Notes: a model not told the origin generated them from the letters alone. Positions 1 through 7,850 are shown, counted from the first letter of the stretch. The stretch is DNA of 20,063 nucleotides from Arsenophonus sp031446165 (GCA_031446165.1 CP132904.1:1-20063), one strand, 5' to 3'. Numbers and translations are program-made.

Positions 1-82
1 TAGCTGAATGCTTTTCACGGGGTAGCTGAATGCTTTTCACGGGGTAGCTGAATGCCTTTCACGGGGTAGCTGAATGCCTTTT
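1..82. repeat. Iteron array, left part (22-bp direct repeats of the plasmid origin)
   Basis: Three complete head-to-tail 22-bp units lie at 1-22, 23-44 and 45-66, with a fourth, partial unit at 67-82 that decays into poly-A. Each unit begins TAGCTGAATGC and ends TTTCACGGGG; the third and fourth carry C instead of T at unit position 12. GC content is far above the surrounding spacer. Known biology: Rep_3 initiators bind tandem iterons of about 19-22 bp next to their own gene. The same unit recurs at the right end of the window, beside the rep gene, so this is one array split by the contig ends. Confidence 0.93.
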
Positions 83-190
83 AAAAAAAAAAAATTAAAA
101 AAAAACCAACAAAATACATAAATAAATCATAAAGATATATTTTTTTTTATGAAAAAAAATTCTTATGAAATAATCTTAGTTTTTAACATC

Positions 191-230
191 CCTAAGTTTA
201 AATAAGTTTAAATAAGTTTAAATAAGTTTA
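191..230. repeat. AT-rich 10-bp tandem repeats, probable DNA unwinding element
   Basis: Four head-to-tail 10-bp units share the core TAAGTTTA. Three are identical (AATAAGTTTA at 201-230) and the first is CCTAAGTTTA at 191-200. They lie between the iterons and a perfect DnaA box. Short AT-rich tandem repeats in this place are the usual melting site of iteron plasmid origins. The repeat is seen directly; its role as the unwinding site is inferred from position. Confidence 0.75.
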
Positions 231-246
231 TAAGAAGAACAAAACC

Positions 247-255
247 TGTGGATAA
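247..255 (-). promoter_or_regulatory. DnaA box (perfect consensus)
   Basis: TGTGGATAA on the plus strand is the reverse complement of the DnaA consensus TTATCCACA. It lies 17 bp beyond the AT-rich 10-bp repeats, where host DnaA would assist opening of an iteron origin. A one-mismatch version (TGTTGATAA) lies at 20000-20008 in the same orientation, on the other side of the iteron array. Confidence 0.75.
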
Positions 256-1134
256 CTAATTTTAGTTTTAAAAAAAATAATAACTTTACACCAGAACTTA
301 TATTAAAAATTTTTAAAATTGTAGTTCATATAAAATATAGTAGATCTATTTTTTTTGAAATTAGTGCCAAAAATAATTATTTGAAATAATAACCAGTAAT
401 TTTATAAAAAAAAATTATTAAACAATTAATTTAATTTTAATTTTAAAAAAAATGAAAATTATAAAAATTTATGAAAAATTAAAAAAATCTTAATGTATTA
501 AAATAACATTTGAATATATAGCAATTTTTTATTAAAAAAAATCTGATCAAAGAAACATTGTAATTTTTAAAATTATATGTTAAATTTTCATTTAAATTAA
601 ATTTCAATGCTCAAAAAAAATAAAATGCATTATAGAAAACTTTAATTTAAAAAACAAAAAGCATAAATTTTTATTTTAAAAAGTATTAACTTTTAATATT
701 AATAAACATAAATATTTTTCAAAACATCACTTACGCAAAAATGCTAAAAAGGAGAAATAATTAATTTTAAAAAATTATTTGATTATTAAACAAAACCAAG
801 GATATATGAACAATATTGATATTGATAAATTTATTTTTTAAATCATTTATCAATCAGTGATACAAAGAAATTTATTGTCTTTATTTAATTTTTAAAAAGA
901 AATATACAAACCAATATCAACATTGTCATTTATTATAAAAAATTAAATTAAAAAATATTAATTATATTCAAAATTTAATATATTAACTAAATGCCAATAT
1001 TAAAAATATAAAAAATTAGAAAATAAAACACAATACTAATTATTTAAAAAATATTATTTAAAAAATATATAAATACTATATTCATGTCTTCATATAAATA
1101 TCATATAAAGTTTAATCATAAAAAGGGAAATAAT
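256..1134. other. Long AT-rich spacer between the origin and hns
   Basis: This spacer is almost pure A/T with no credible gene. It contains two isolated Shine-Dalgarno-like sites: AAGGAG at 749-754, with no usable start codon behind it, and AAGGA at 798-802, followed by an 11-codon ORF at 806-841. It also has an inverted repeat with 9-bp arms (822-830 and 845-853). These could be relics of lost genes, a leader, or chance. No tRNA or mobile element is visible. Confidence 0.5.
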
Positions 1135-1593
1135 ATGAATGAAATAACAAAACAATTAACAAAAGAAGCGGAATACAAAATTATCTCAAAACATTTAAGT
1201 AGCATAACAACATTAAGAAAATTCGCTCTAACAAAAAACTTTGATTGGCTTCAAGAAGTTAAAGATAAACTTGAAGCAATAATTGAAGAAAATAAAGATG
1301 CTTATGAAAAAGCAAAAAAAGAAGCTGAAAAAAAAGAAAAAAAACGACTTGATTTAATAAAACTCATTGAAGAAAATGGTTTTAATCTTCATTCTTTATT
1401 AGAACCTGTTATCACTAAAACAATTAATAAAAAGAAAAAAAATAACATAAACACACGTAAACCAAAGTATAAATTTTTAGACGAAAATGGTCATATTCAA
1501 ACTTGGTCAGGAAACGGGAAACCGCCAATGAGATTACAAAAATTACTAAATAATGGAAATTCACTTGATAAATTTTTGATTAAAAATTTGTAA
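1135..1593 (+). CDS. hns: H-NS/StpA-family nucleoid-associated protein
   Basis: A 152-residue H-NS-like protein; H-NS coats curved AT-rich DNA and silences or organises it. The N-terminal oligomerisation helices are visible at residues 20-50 (LSSITTLRKF followed by a leucine-spaced helix, matching LNNIRTLR in E. coli H-NS). A highly charged coiled-coil stretch covers about 50-80. A Lys-rich linker (99-111) leads to the C-terminal DNA-binding domain, KYKFLDENGHIQTWSGNGKP at 111-130, ending SLDKFLIK. The AT-hook-like QGR of E. coli H-NS is NGK here. I chose the ATG at 1135 because AAAAGGGAAA lies just upstream; an in-frame ATG at 1084 would add 17 residues of no family similarity. The protein is about 15 residues longer than E. 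coli H-NS. It stands alone next to the origin. The true paralogue identity (H-NS, StpA or a plasmid type) is not resolved. Confidence 0.88.
   Translation: MNEITKQLTKEAEYKIISKHLSSITTLRKFALTKNFDWLQEVKDKLEAIIEENKDAYEKAKKEAEKKEKKRLDLIKLIEENGFNLHSLLEPVITKTINKKKKNNINTRKPKYKFLDENGHIQTWSGNGKPPMRLQKLLNNGNSLDKFLIKNL
1570..1589 (+). terminator. Possible AT hairpin at the 3' end of hns
   Basis: AAATTTTT and AAAAATTT form a perfect 8-bp inverted repeat with a GATT loop, ending at the stop codon and followed by a T-rich run. The arms also encode the conserved FLIKN end of H-NS, so this may be only a by-product of codon bias. Weak support. Confidence 0.25.
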
Positions 1594-2035
1594 TTTCTTT
1601 AAAATATTACTTGTTAATATAATCAATATAAATATGTTAAAAACAAATAATTTCATTATGAATGTATGATAATTCGAAATTAATAATTTTACCTCATCTT
1701 TAAATACATTTGAATTTTTATTAAAAAATTTAATAAAAAATAATTTCTTGTTACAAGTTATATAGTCAAAAAAATTATTACTAAATAGCACAAAAACAAC
1801 TTATAATACTAAAGTTTTTATATATAAAAAGTACCAAAAATTAATTGCATATAAATATATTATTAAATACAAAAATATTATTTAAGATAAGCAAACAAGA
1901 AATTGTAGAATATACAATATATATTTTTTATATATATTTAAATATTTTAAAAATTAAAAAATTACAAAAATATTAAAAATTAAAAAATATTTTGTGATTT
2001 TAAATAAAAATTATTTAATGATGGCAGATCACAAA
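1594..2035. other. AT-rich spacer between hns and yqhA
   Basis: About 440 bp of nearly pure A/T with homopolymer runs. It holds no gene, RNA or clear promoter that I can support. The open frame on the opposite strand (1561-1791) is an AT-rich chance ORF with no family features. Confidence 0.5.
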
Positions 2036-2533
2036 ATGAAAAAGTTTATTGAAAAAATGATTTATATATCAAGATGGTTATTATTTCCTGTTTACATTGG
2101 TTTGTCATTTGGGTTTATTTTACTTACTTTAAAATTTTTTCAACAAATAATATCAGTTATTCCAGAACTTTTTACGATTTCTGAATCAGGATTAATATTA
2201 ATAGTTTTATCTTTAATTGACATCGCATTATTTGGTGGTCTTTTAGTTATGGTTATGTTTTCAGGTTATGAAAATTTTATTTTAAAAATGACAGTTGATG
2301 ATACAAATCAAAAATTAAGTTGGATGGGAAAAATGGATGTTAATTCTATTAAAAATAAAGTTGCTTCATCTATTGTTGCTATATCCTCAGTACATCTTTT
2401 AAGACTTTTTATGGAAGCAGAAAAAGTGGATGATAATAAAATTATGTGGTGTGTTATTATCCATTTATCATTTGTAATTTCTGCATTTGGTATGACTTAT
2501 ATTGATAGAATGAGTAAAAATAACAAAATTTAA
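2036..2533 (+). CDS. yqhA: YqhA, UPF0114 family inner-membrane protein
   Basis: A 165-residue membrane protein very close to E. coli YqhA (164 residues). Landmarks are MKKFIEKMIYISRWLLFPVY at the start, SGYENFI near residue 75, the KMD motif near 98, SSIVAISSVHLLR near 109-121, and IMWCVIIHLSFV near 135. Hydrophobic segments around 12-35, 52-74, 106-122 and 134-153 suggest three to four membrane passes. The biochemical role of the family is unknown. I chose the ATG at 2036 because it matches the family N-terminus; upstream in-frame starts at 1994 (GTG), 2018 and 2021 would extend it without similarity, and none has a good ribosome binding site. yqhA is also carried on Buchnera leucine plasmids, so its presence on a symbiont plasmid is a recurring association. 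Confidence 0.9.
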   Translation: MKKFIEKMIYISRWLLFPVYIGLSFGFILLTLKFFQQIISVIPELFTISESGLILIVLSLIDIALFGGLLVMVMFSGYENFILKMTVDDTNQKLSWMGKMDVNSIKNKVASSIVAISSVHLLRLFMEAEKVDDNKIMWCVIIHLSFVISAFGMTYIDRMSKNNKI

Positions 2534-2556
2534 TTTCAATATAAATATCTCACAAC

Positions 2557-2587
2557 ATAAAATATAAAAATATTTTTTGTATTTTAT
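2557..2587 (+). terminator. AT-only hairpin downstream of yqhA
   Basis: ATAAAATATAAAAA at 2557-2570 pairs with TTTTTGTATTTTAT at 2574-2587: 14 bp with one G-U wobble and a 3-nt loop, starting 24 nt after the yqhA stop. It has no following T tract, but the stem is long for chance. Probable transcript end of yqhA. Confidence 0.45.
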
Positions 2588-3285
2588 ATTACATTACCCT
2601 ATAATTTATTCGAAAAACATGTATTCAATAAATATATTAATGATTTTAAAAATGACAAGATAACATACATAAACATAACTTATAGAGTTATTAACTGAAT
2701 CGGTGATTATGCCTGTGGAAAACAATAGATTGCGATAACTGTAATATCTGATAAATATAACTCTTTATAAATTGATTGTTTTTTATACAAAAATATTTCC
2801 AAATGATTAAAACTCAAAAAACCGATCTTAAAAAAAATAATAATTGATCTTAATTATTATAAAAATAATAGTTTTATTTAAATAATGATTCATTATAATA
2901 TATAAATATATGGTTTTGTTTTTTCAATAAAAACTAGCTATGAATTTGAATTAATATATTTTTTTATGTAAAAACAATTAATTTTTTACCAAAACAATTT
3001 CATTGTGTAATTAATTAAGCAAAATTATTAAATAACTTATTTATCATTATTAAAATTCAATGAAATACTGAAAATTTATTAAATTAAAATTATAAAAACT
3101 ATGAATATTATTGATAAATATAATAAAAAATATTTAATCATTTTTTTAAAAAAAATCATATTTATTAATTTACATATTTAAAATATGATAATATCAACGA
3201 TTAATATATCAAATATTTTTTAAAATAAAATTAAAACACCTTTCTATTTATTTTATTAAATTTAATAAATTACAAAAAAATTTTT
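2588..3285. other. Spacer upstream of panB with a higher-GC island
   Basis: The spacer is mostly A/T, but 2677-2775 stands out by its mixed composition and includes GCCTGTGGAAAACAATAGAT (2711-2730). TGTGGAAAA at 2714-2722 is a one-mismatch DnaA box. TAACT and AGTTA at 2677-2691 form a small dyad. It may be a second DnaA-binding or regulatory region, or the relic of an older origin. No gene is visible, and I cannot place a convincing panB promoter. Confidence 0.4.
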
Positions 3286-4083
3286 ATGAAAATTACTACT
3301 ATTTCTGATTTACAAAAATGGAAACAAAAAAAACAAAAATTTGCTGCAATTACAGCTTATGATGCTACTTTTGCTAAACTATTCTATGAACAGGGTATAC
3401 ATGTTATTTTAGTAGGCGATTCTTTAGGAATGACTATTCAAGGTCACAACTCTACATTACCAGTTACAATAAAAGATATGATTTATCACACATCCTGTGT
3501 AAGACGTGGTGCACCATCTTGCTTATTATTAGCTGATCTTCCATTTATGAGTTATGCTACAGATGCTGAAACATTTAATAATTCAGCTGCACTTATGCAA
3601 GTTGGTGCAAATATGATAAAACTTGAAGGTGGTGATTTATGGGTCATTAATACTGTAAAAAAATTAACTCAACGATCAATACCAGTATGCAGTCATCTTG
3701 GTTTAACACCACAATCCATTAATATTTTCGGTGGCTACAAAATTCAAGGACGAGATACAATTTCATCAGAAAAAATATTAAATAGTGCACTATCATTAGA
3801 ATCTGCCGGGTCACAGTTATTAGTATTAGAATGTGTATCTTTTGATTTAGCAAAACGTATTACTAATGCACTTACTATTCCAGTTATTGGAATTGGGGCT
3901 GGAAATATAACAGATGGTCAAATTTTAGTAATGCAAGATGTATTAGGCATTACAGGCGAAAATACACCTTCTTTTGCTAAAAACTTTTTTAGTACAGGTG
4001 AAAATATTCAAGATGCGATTCGTCACTATGTTAATGATGTGGAATCTTCTGTATTTCCTTCTTCTGAAAATACTTTTTATTAA
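3286..4083 (+). CDS. panB: 3-methyl-2-oxobutanoate hydroxymethyltransferase (ketopantoate hydroxymethyltransferase)
   Basis: PanB makes 2-dehydropantoate from 2-ketoisovalerate and 5,10-methylene-tetrahydrofolate, the first committed step of pantothenate synthesis, in the cytoplasm. It has 265 residues against 264 in E. coli and is collinear throughout. The Mg2+ and substrate residues are kept: Asp45 in VGDSLGM, Asp84 in LLADLPFMSY, Lys112 and Glu114 in MIKLEGG, and a Glu at 182 in VLECV. Other signatures are ITAYDATFAKLF (22-33), HNSTLPVT (54-61) and SHLGLTPQSI (136-145). No Shine-Dalgarno is visible before the ATG; the start is set by the MKITTI N-terminus typical of enterobacterial PanB. 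It precedes panC by 21 bp, so the two are probably co-transcribed. No damage is seen. Confidence 0.97.
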   Translation: MKITTISDLQKWKQKKQKFAAITAYDATFAKLFYEQGIHVILVGDSLGMTIQGHNSTLPVTIKDMIYHTSCVRRGAPSCLLLADLPFMSYATDAETFNNSAALMQVGANMIKLEGGDLWVINTVKKLTQRSIPVCSHLGLTPQSINIFGGYKIQGRDTISSEKILNSALSLESAGSQLLVLECVSFDLAKRITNALTIPVIGIGAGNITDGQILVMQDVLGITGENTPSFAKNFFSTGENIQDAIRHYVNDVESSVFPSSENTFY

Positions 4084-4104
4084 CTCAATGGAATATCAAA
4101 TAGG

Positions 4105-4977
4105 ATGCTTATTGTAAAATCATTATTAGTATTACGTAAAAAAATAAAAGAATATCATCAACAAGATAAAACAATTGCTTTTATACCTACTATGGGAAAT
4201 TTACACAATGGTCATATAAAATTAATAAATGTTGGAAGTCTAAAAGCTGATATTGTTATAGTAAGTATATTTGTTAATCCTATTCAATTTGATAACAAAA
4301 AAGACCTAAAAAAATATCCAAGAACTATTGATGAAGATTTTAAACAATTAAAAAAACATAAAGTAAACATAGTTTTTGTACCAGATCAATCTGCAATCTA
4401 TAATAATGAAATTAACTTACAAACAACAGTTGATGTGCCTTATTACTCTTCTATTTTAGAAGGAAAAACTCGTCCTGGACATTTTCGTGGTGTTGCTACT
4501 ATCATCTGTAAATTTTTTAATTTAATAAAACCAAATATAGTTTGCTTTGGTGAAAAAGACTTTCAGCAGTTATTACTTATTCGTCAACTAATTTTAGATA
4601 TGAATTATGACATTAAAATTATTAGTGTACCCACAGTTCGCGACAATGATGGGTTAGCATTAAGTTCACGTAACAATTACTTAACATTTGAAGAACGTCA
4701 ACGAGCAGCAAACATTTATAAAATTTTAAAAAAAGTAAAAAAACAGTTACTGATCAGTAACCATAAGTTAACCGATTTACTAAAAACAGCAAAAGAAGAA
4801 TTTTTAAAATCTGGAATACAACCAGATATATTAGATATACGTGATGCATATACTTTAAAACCAATAACGTGTATCAGCAAAAAAGCAGTTTTGTTATTTT
4901 CTGGATTGGTTGGTAAAACTAGATTAATTGATAATATGCAAATAAATCTTTTTGAAAAAAAAGATCATACCCTATAA
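4105..4977 (+). CDS. panC: Pantothenate synthetase (pantoate--beta-alanine ligase)
   Basis: PanC joins pantoate and beta-alanine, using ATP through a pantoyl-adenylate, to give pantothenate. It has 290 residues against about 283 in E. coli. The HIGH-like nucleotide motif is PTMGNLHNGH (28-37); then IVSIFVNPIQF (52-62), GKTRPGHFRGV (120-130), CFGEKDFQQLLLIR (147-160) and the KMSKS-like LSSRNNYL (186-193). The ATG is preceded by a short TAGG, and the N-terminus MLIVKSL matches E. coli PanC. It lies 21 bp after panB. Codons 215-219 contain a perfect 16-bp palindrome (4746-4761). Beta-alanine would normally come from PanD, which is not on this plasmid. All catalytic motifs are intact. Confidence 0.97.
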   Translation: MLIVKSLLVLRKKIKEYHQQDKTIAFIPTMGNLHNGHIKLINVGSLKADIVIVSIFVNPIQFDNKKDLKKYPRTIDEDFKQLKKHKVNIVFVPDQSAIYNNEINLQTTVDVPYYSSILEGKTRPGHFRGVATIICKFFNLIKPNIVCFGEKDFQQLLLIRQLILDMNYDIKIISVPTVRDNDGLALSSRNNYLTFEERQRAANIYKILKKVKKQLLISNHKLTDLLKTAKEEFLKSGIQPDILDIRDAYTLKPITCISKKAVLLFSGLVGKTRLIDNMQINLFEKKDHTL

Positions 4978-5004
4978 TTTTTTATATCTTAATAAAAAAT
5001 TATA
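4973..5004 (+). terminator. Perfect 13-bp AT hairpin overlapping the panC stop codon
   Basis: TATAATTTTTTAT (4973-4985) and ATAAAAAATTATA (4992-5004) are exact reverse complements with a 6-nt loop. The left arm includes the panC stop codon (TAA at 4975-4977). It probably ends or stabilises the panBC transcript and separates it from panE. There is no T tract after it, so a purely stabilising role is also possible. Confidence 0.5.
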
Positions 5005-5065
5005 TATTAATGTTTTCATTACTTTTTAGACAAAATTATTTTGTAATAATTAAAAATTAATAACA

Positions 5066-5965
5066 ATGAAAATTACTGTTCTAGGTTGTGGTGCATTAGG
5101 ACAATTATGGTTAAATGCATTATTTCAAAAAAAACACAATGTTCAAGGATGGTTACGTGATTCAAAATCTTCATGTAACATAAATATTTTTACTACTGAT
5201 AAACTTCATAAGTTTCAATTACCTGCAAACAATGTTAAACATTTAACAGACAGTAAATTATTGGTAGTTACATTGAAAGCATGGCAAATATCTGATGCGA
5301 TACGTAAATTACTTCCAAAAATTAGATCTGATTGTTGTATTTTGTTGCTGAACAACGGATTAGGTGTACAAGAAGAGTTACCTTATCTGAATCAACCATT
5401 ATTAATTGGTACAACAACCCATGCTGCAAATTTTCAAAACAAAACAGTACATCATATTTATTCTGGAAGTACCAACATTGGGCCAATGAATATACAAGCG
5501 AAATCTAATAATGTGATAACTAAAATATTAGATAATGCGTTACCACAAGTAATATGGCATGATAATATAATGATCTCGAGTTGGCTAAAACTAGCAGCTA
5601 ATTGTGTAATTAATCCACTTAGTGTAATTCATGAGTGTTGTAATGGTAAATTAAGACAATATTCAAATCAAATTGAAAAAATTTGTCGCGAAATTGCTAT
5701 TGTAATGAATTTAAAAGGTTATCACACTAATTACAACAGTTTACAATTATATGTAGAAAAGATTATTACCAATACTGCCAATAATATTTCTTCAATGCTT
5801 CAAGATATAAGAGCTCAGCGTCGTACAGAAATTGATTATATTAATGGTTATGCAATTAGGTGTGCAAAAACTTATAACATATATTTAAAAGAGAATTGCC
5901 GACTTTTTAATATAATAAAAAATAAAGAAAATTTCATAGATTCAAAAAATGAAAGTTTCATATGA
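5066..5965 (+). CDS. panE: 2-dehydropantoate 2-reductase (ketopantoate reductase)
   Basis: PanE reduces 2-dehydropantoate to pantoate with NADPH, the step between PanB and PanC. It has 299 residues against 303 in E. coli. The Rossmann glycine motif is at residues 7-12 (GCGALG). LLNNGLGVQEEL follows at 94-105. The catalytic Lys175 sits in SSWLKLAANCVINPLSVI with Asn179 and Asn183, and the substrate-binding Glu255 in RTEIDYINGY (253-262); these correspond to Lys176, Asn180, Asn184 and Glu256 of the E. coli enzyme. An 88-bp spacer with a hairpin separates it from panC, so it may have its own promoter. No clear ribosome binding site. The set panB, panC and panE on one plasmid is the arrangement known from the louse symbiont Riesia. 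Confidence 0.96.
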   Translation: MKITVLGCGALGQLWLNALFQKKHNVQGWLRDSKSSCNINIFTTDKLHKFQLPANNVKHLTDSKLLVVTLKAWQISDAIRKLLPKIRSDCCILLLNNGLGVQEELPYLNQPLLIGTTTHAANFQNKTVHHIYSGSTNIGPMNIQAKSNNVITKILDNALPQVIWHDNIMISSWLKLAANCVINPLSVIHECCNGKLRQYSNQIEKICREIAIVMNLKGYHTNYNSLQLYVEKIITNTANNISSMLQDIRAQRRTEIDYINGYAIRCAKTYNIYLKENCRLFNIIKNKENFIDSKNESFI

Positions 5966-5982
5966 AAAAGTAAGAACTATCA

Positions 5983-6020
5983 CTATTTAATGATAAAAAA
6001 CGTTTCATAAATAGTTTTTT
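5983..6020 (+). terminator. Possible terminator downstream of panE
   Basis: CTATTTA (5983-5989) pairs with TAAATAG (6008-6014), followed at once by six Ts. An alternative pairing is AAAAAAC (5995-6001) with GTTTTTT (6014-6020), which would work on either strand. It lies about 18 nt after the panE stop. Arms of 7 bp are close to chance in such AT-rich DNA. Confidence 0.35.
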
Positions 6021-6825
6021 GATTGGTTAATAAAATATAATTTATTAATATTTAAAATTTTATAAAAAAAAGAAAATATTAAATATTTTTATAAAACACT
6101 TTAACATATAAAAATAACAAAATAAATCATTAATATTTTAAGTATAATTATATTTAAAAATTAAATTATTATTAGTTTTATTTTCAATAAAACTCTTTAT
6201 TCATTTTTCTTTAAAATATTTTATTTATGTTTATTTATAATTAAATATCATTATTCTTTTTTCATTTTTAAATATTAATAAAGAAACTTGCATATATTTT
6301 AAAATAAAATCTTAATTATTTAACAAATAACAATATAGTTTTTATTTATAAAATAATAATTTTTAATATTATTTATTTATAAATATCTTATTTAAGAAAA
6401 CTATTTTTTAACTTTTACAAATAATCAGAATTTATAAAAATTCTTTATATTTTAACTTTAATCGTTACAGTAAACATTTTTAAATAGTATTATTTATTTT
6501 TTCTAAATAACAAATTATCAAAATATAATTAATATCTAATATCAAAATTTTTCTTAAAAAATATAAAAAATTCTCAATACATATAGATATAAATCACTTT
6601 AAAGTATTTTTATTATTCTAACCAGAATAGTTTATGTTTTCATGGTTACTTGAATTTAAATTATTTGAAGTATAATAAAAAAATATAATTTATTTGCAAT
6701 ATATATAAATATTTTAAATATAATATATATTTTATTAATAGAATATATTTAAAATTATATTACTTAATATTTATTTTATGAAAAATAAATAATATATAAA
6801 AATATCTTTTGGTAATTTCGTCTAA
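6021..6825. other. Long AT-rich spacer between panE and the accessory cluster
   Basis: About 800 bp of near-pure A/T with no gene or RNA that I can support. A slightly richer patch at 6614-6660 contains a small hairpin (TATTCT, loop AACC, AGAATA). Sequence with less biased composition returns only near 6811, just before the likely promoter of the accessory cluster. Confidence 0.5.
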
Positions 6826-6856
6826 TTGATATTAATAATTTATTGAAATCTATAAT
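6826..6856 (+). promoter_or_regulatory. Candidate promoter of the accessory cluster
   Basis: TTGATA at 6826-6831 and a perfect TATAAT at 6851-6856 are 19 bp apart, longer than the ideal 17. Initiation would fall near 6863, directly before the leader hairpin at 6865-6905 and about 58 nt before the first start codon. AT-rich DNA gives many false matches, so this is tentative. Confidence 0.35.
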
Positions 6857-6864
6857 AAATGTGT

Positions 6865-6905
6865 TTTTTTGAAATGGAAAAGTTGAGAAATTTAATTTCA
6901 AAAAA
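6865..6905 (+). promoter_or_regulatory. Leader hairpin before the first cluster gene
   Basis: TTTTTTGAAAT (6865-6875) and ATTTCAAAAAA (6895-6905) are exact 11-bp complements around a 19-nt purine-rich loop. The hairpin ends 15 nt before the ATG at 6921. It could stabilise the 5' end of the mRNA or regulate the operon. The structure is seen; its role is inferred. Confidence 0.4.
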
Positions 6906-6920
6906 CAGATATTTTAATGG

Positions 6921-7850
6921 ATGTTAAAGACTATGAAAACAATTTTAATAACTGGTGCAGATGGTTTAATCGGCCAAGAATTATGTAAAAAAATTAATAA
7001 ATCTTACATAATAAAAAAAATTGATAATAAATTTCCAATAACATCTTCCTCATATGGTGATATTCTTATCCCAGAAACATTACAGGAATTTATAAAAGAT
7101 TGTGATGGTGTGGTACATTTAGCAGCAATTTCTCGAGTTATTTTTGGGGAAAAATACCCGCAACGCTGCTGGGAAACAAATGTAAATGGAACGTATAATA
7201 TACTTAATTTAGCTTATCAATCAAATAAAAAACCTTGGGTATTATATGCAAGTAGTCGAGAAGTTTATGGACAACAAAAAACATTTCCAGTTAAAGAATC
7301 TGCCATATTAAAACCATTAAATATTTACGCTAATTCAAAATTATCAGCAGAAAAAATTATTGAAAAATACAAAAAAAAGGGGTTACAAACAGCTATTTTA
7401 CGGTTTTCTAATGTGTATGGAAGAACCAATGATTATCCTGATCGAGTAGTTCCAGCTTTTTGTTTATCTGCAGTTTATGGGACTTCTATTCATATAGAAG
7501 GTGAAACTAATATTTTTGATTTTACACATATTAGTGATGTTGTAGAGGCAATATCAAAGGTTATAAATCTTTTAGAAAAAAGAAAAGAAATACCTATTAT
7601 GCACATTACATCTGGTACCCCAGTTTCCCTAAAAAAATTAGCAGAATTAATTCAAAAATATTCTAAATATAAAATCAAAATTATTATTGATCCACCAAGA
7701 TCTTTTGATGTTTCAAAATTTTATGGTGATACTAGCTTAATAAATAAAGTTTTACAGTGGTATCCTAAAATAGATCTTCAAACAGGAATTAAATTATTAA
7801 TAAAAGACTTTATAGAACAATCAAACAGTGGTAAAAAAGATAATAAATAA
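6921..7850 (+). CDS. NAD-dependent epimerase/dehydratase, extended SDR family (sugar-nucleotide modifying)
   Basis: An extended short-chain dehydrogenase of 309 residues, the size of UDP-glucose 4-epimerase-like enzymes. The NAD-binding Rossmann motif is ITGADGLIG (10-18), followed by the conserved DGVVHLAAISR (62-72), TNVNGTYNIL (87-96), the serine motif YASSREVYG (109-117), the catalytic YxxxK (Tyr136, Lys140 in YANSKLSAEK), and RFSNVYG (161-167). Such enzymes epimerise, dehydrate or oxidise nucleotide sugars through a 4-keto intermediate. The exact substrate cannot be read from the sequence. An internal ATG at 6933 (MKTILITG) fits the family N-terminus better and may be the true start. It is the first gene of a co-directional cluster; the next start lies one base after its stop. 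No damage is seen. Confidence 0.85.
   Translation: MLKTMKTILITGADGLIGQELCKKINKSYIIKKIDNKFPITSSSYGDILIPETLQEFIKDCDGVVHLAAISRVIFGEKYPQRCWETNVNGTYNILNLAYQSNKKPWVLYASSREVYGQQKTFPVKESAILKPLNIYANSKLSAEKIIEKYKKKGLQTAILRFSNVYGRTNDYPDRVVPAFCLSAVYGTSIHIEGETNIFDFTHISDVVEAISKVINLLEKRKEIPIMHITSGTPVSLKKLAELIQKYSKYKIKIIIDPPRSFDVSKFYGDTSLINKVLQWYPKIDLQTGIKLLIKDFIEQSNSGKKDNK

Noticed and set aside
1..82. CRISPR array or terminal repeats of a mobile element
   Set aside because: The 22-bp units are contiguous with no spacers, are direct rather than inverted, and lie beside a Rep_3 gene, so they are iterons.
806..841. Eleven-codon ORF with an AAGGA site as a real small gene
   Set aside because: Too short to judge, with no recognisable sequence; kept only as a possible relic in the findings.
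1561..1791. Open frame on the minus strand after hns (76 codons)
   Set aside because: Its composition follows the AT-rich spacer (Phe, Asn, Lys, Ile); it overlaps the hns end and has no ribosome binding site or family motif.
5966..6920. tRNA or small RNA gene in the long spacer
   Set aside because: No cloverleaf-compatible GC-containing stems or conserved tRNA motifs (GTTCGAATC-like) could be found.
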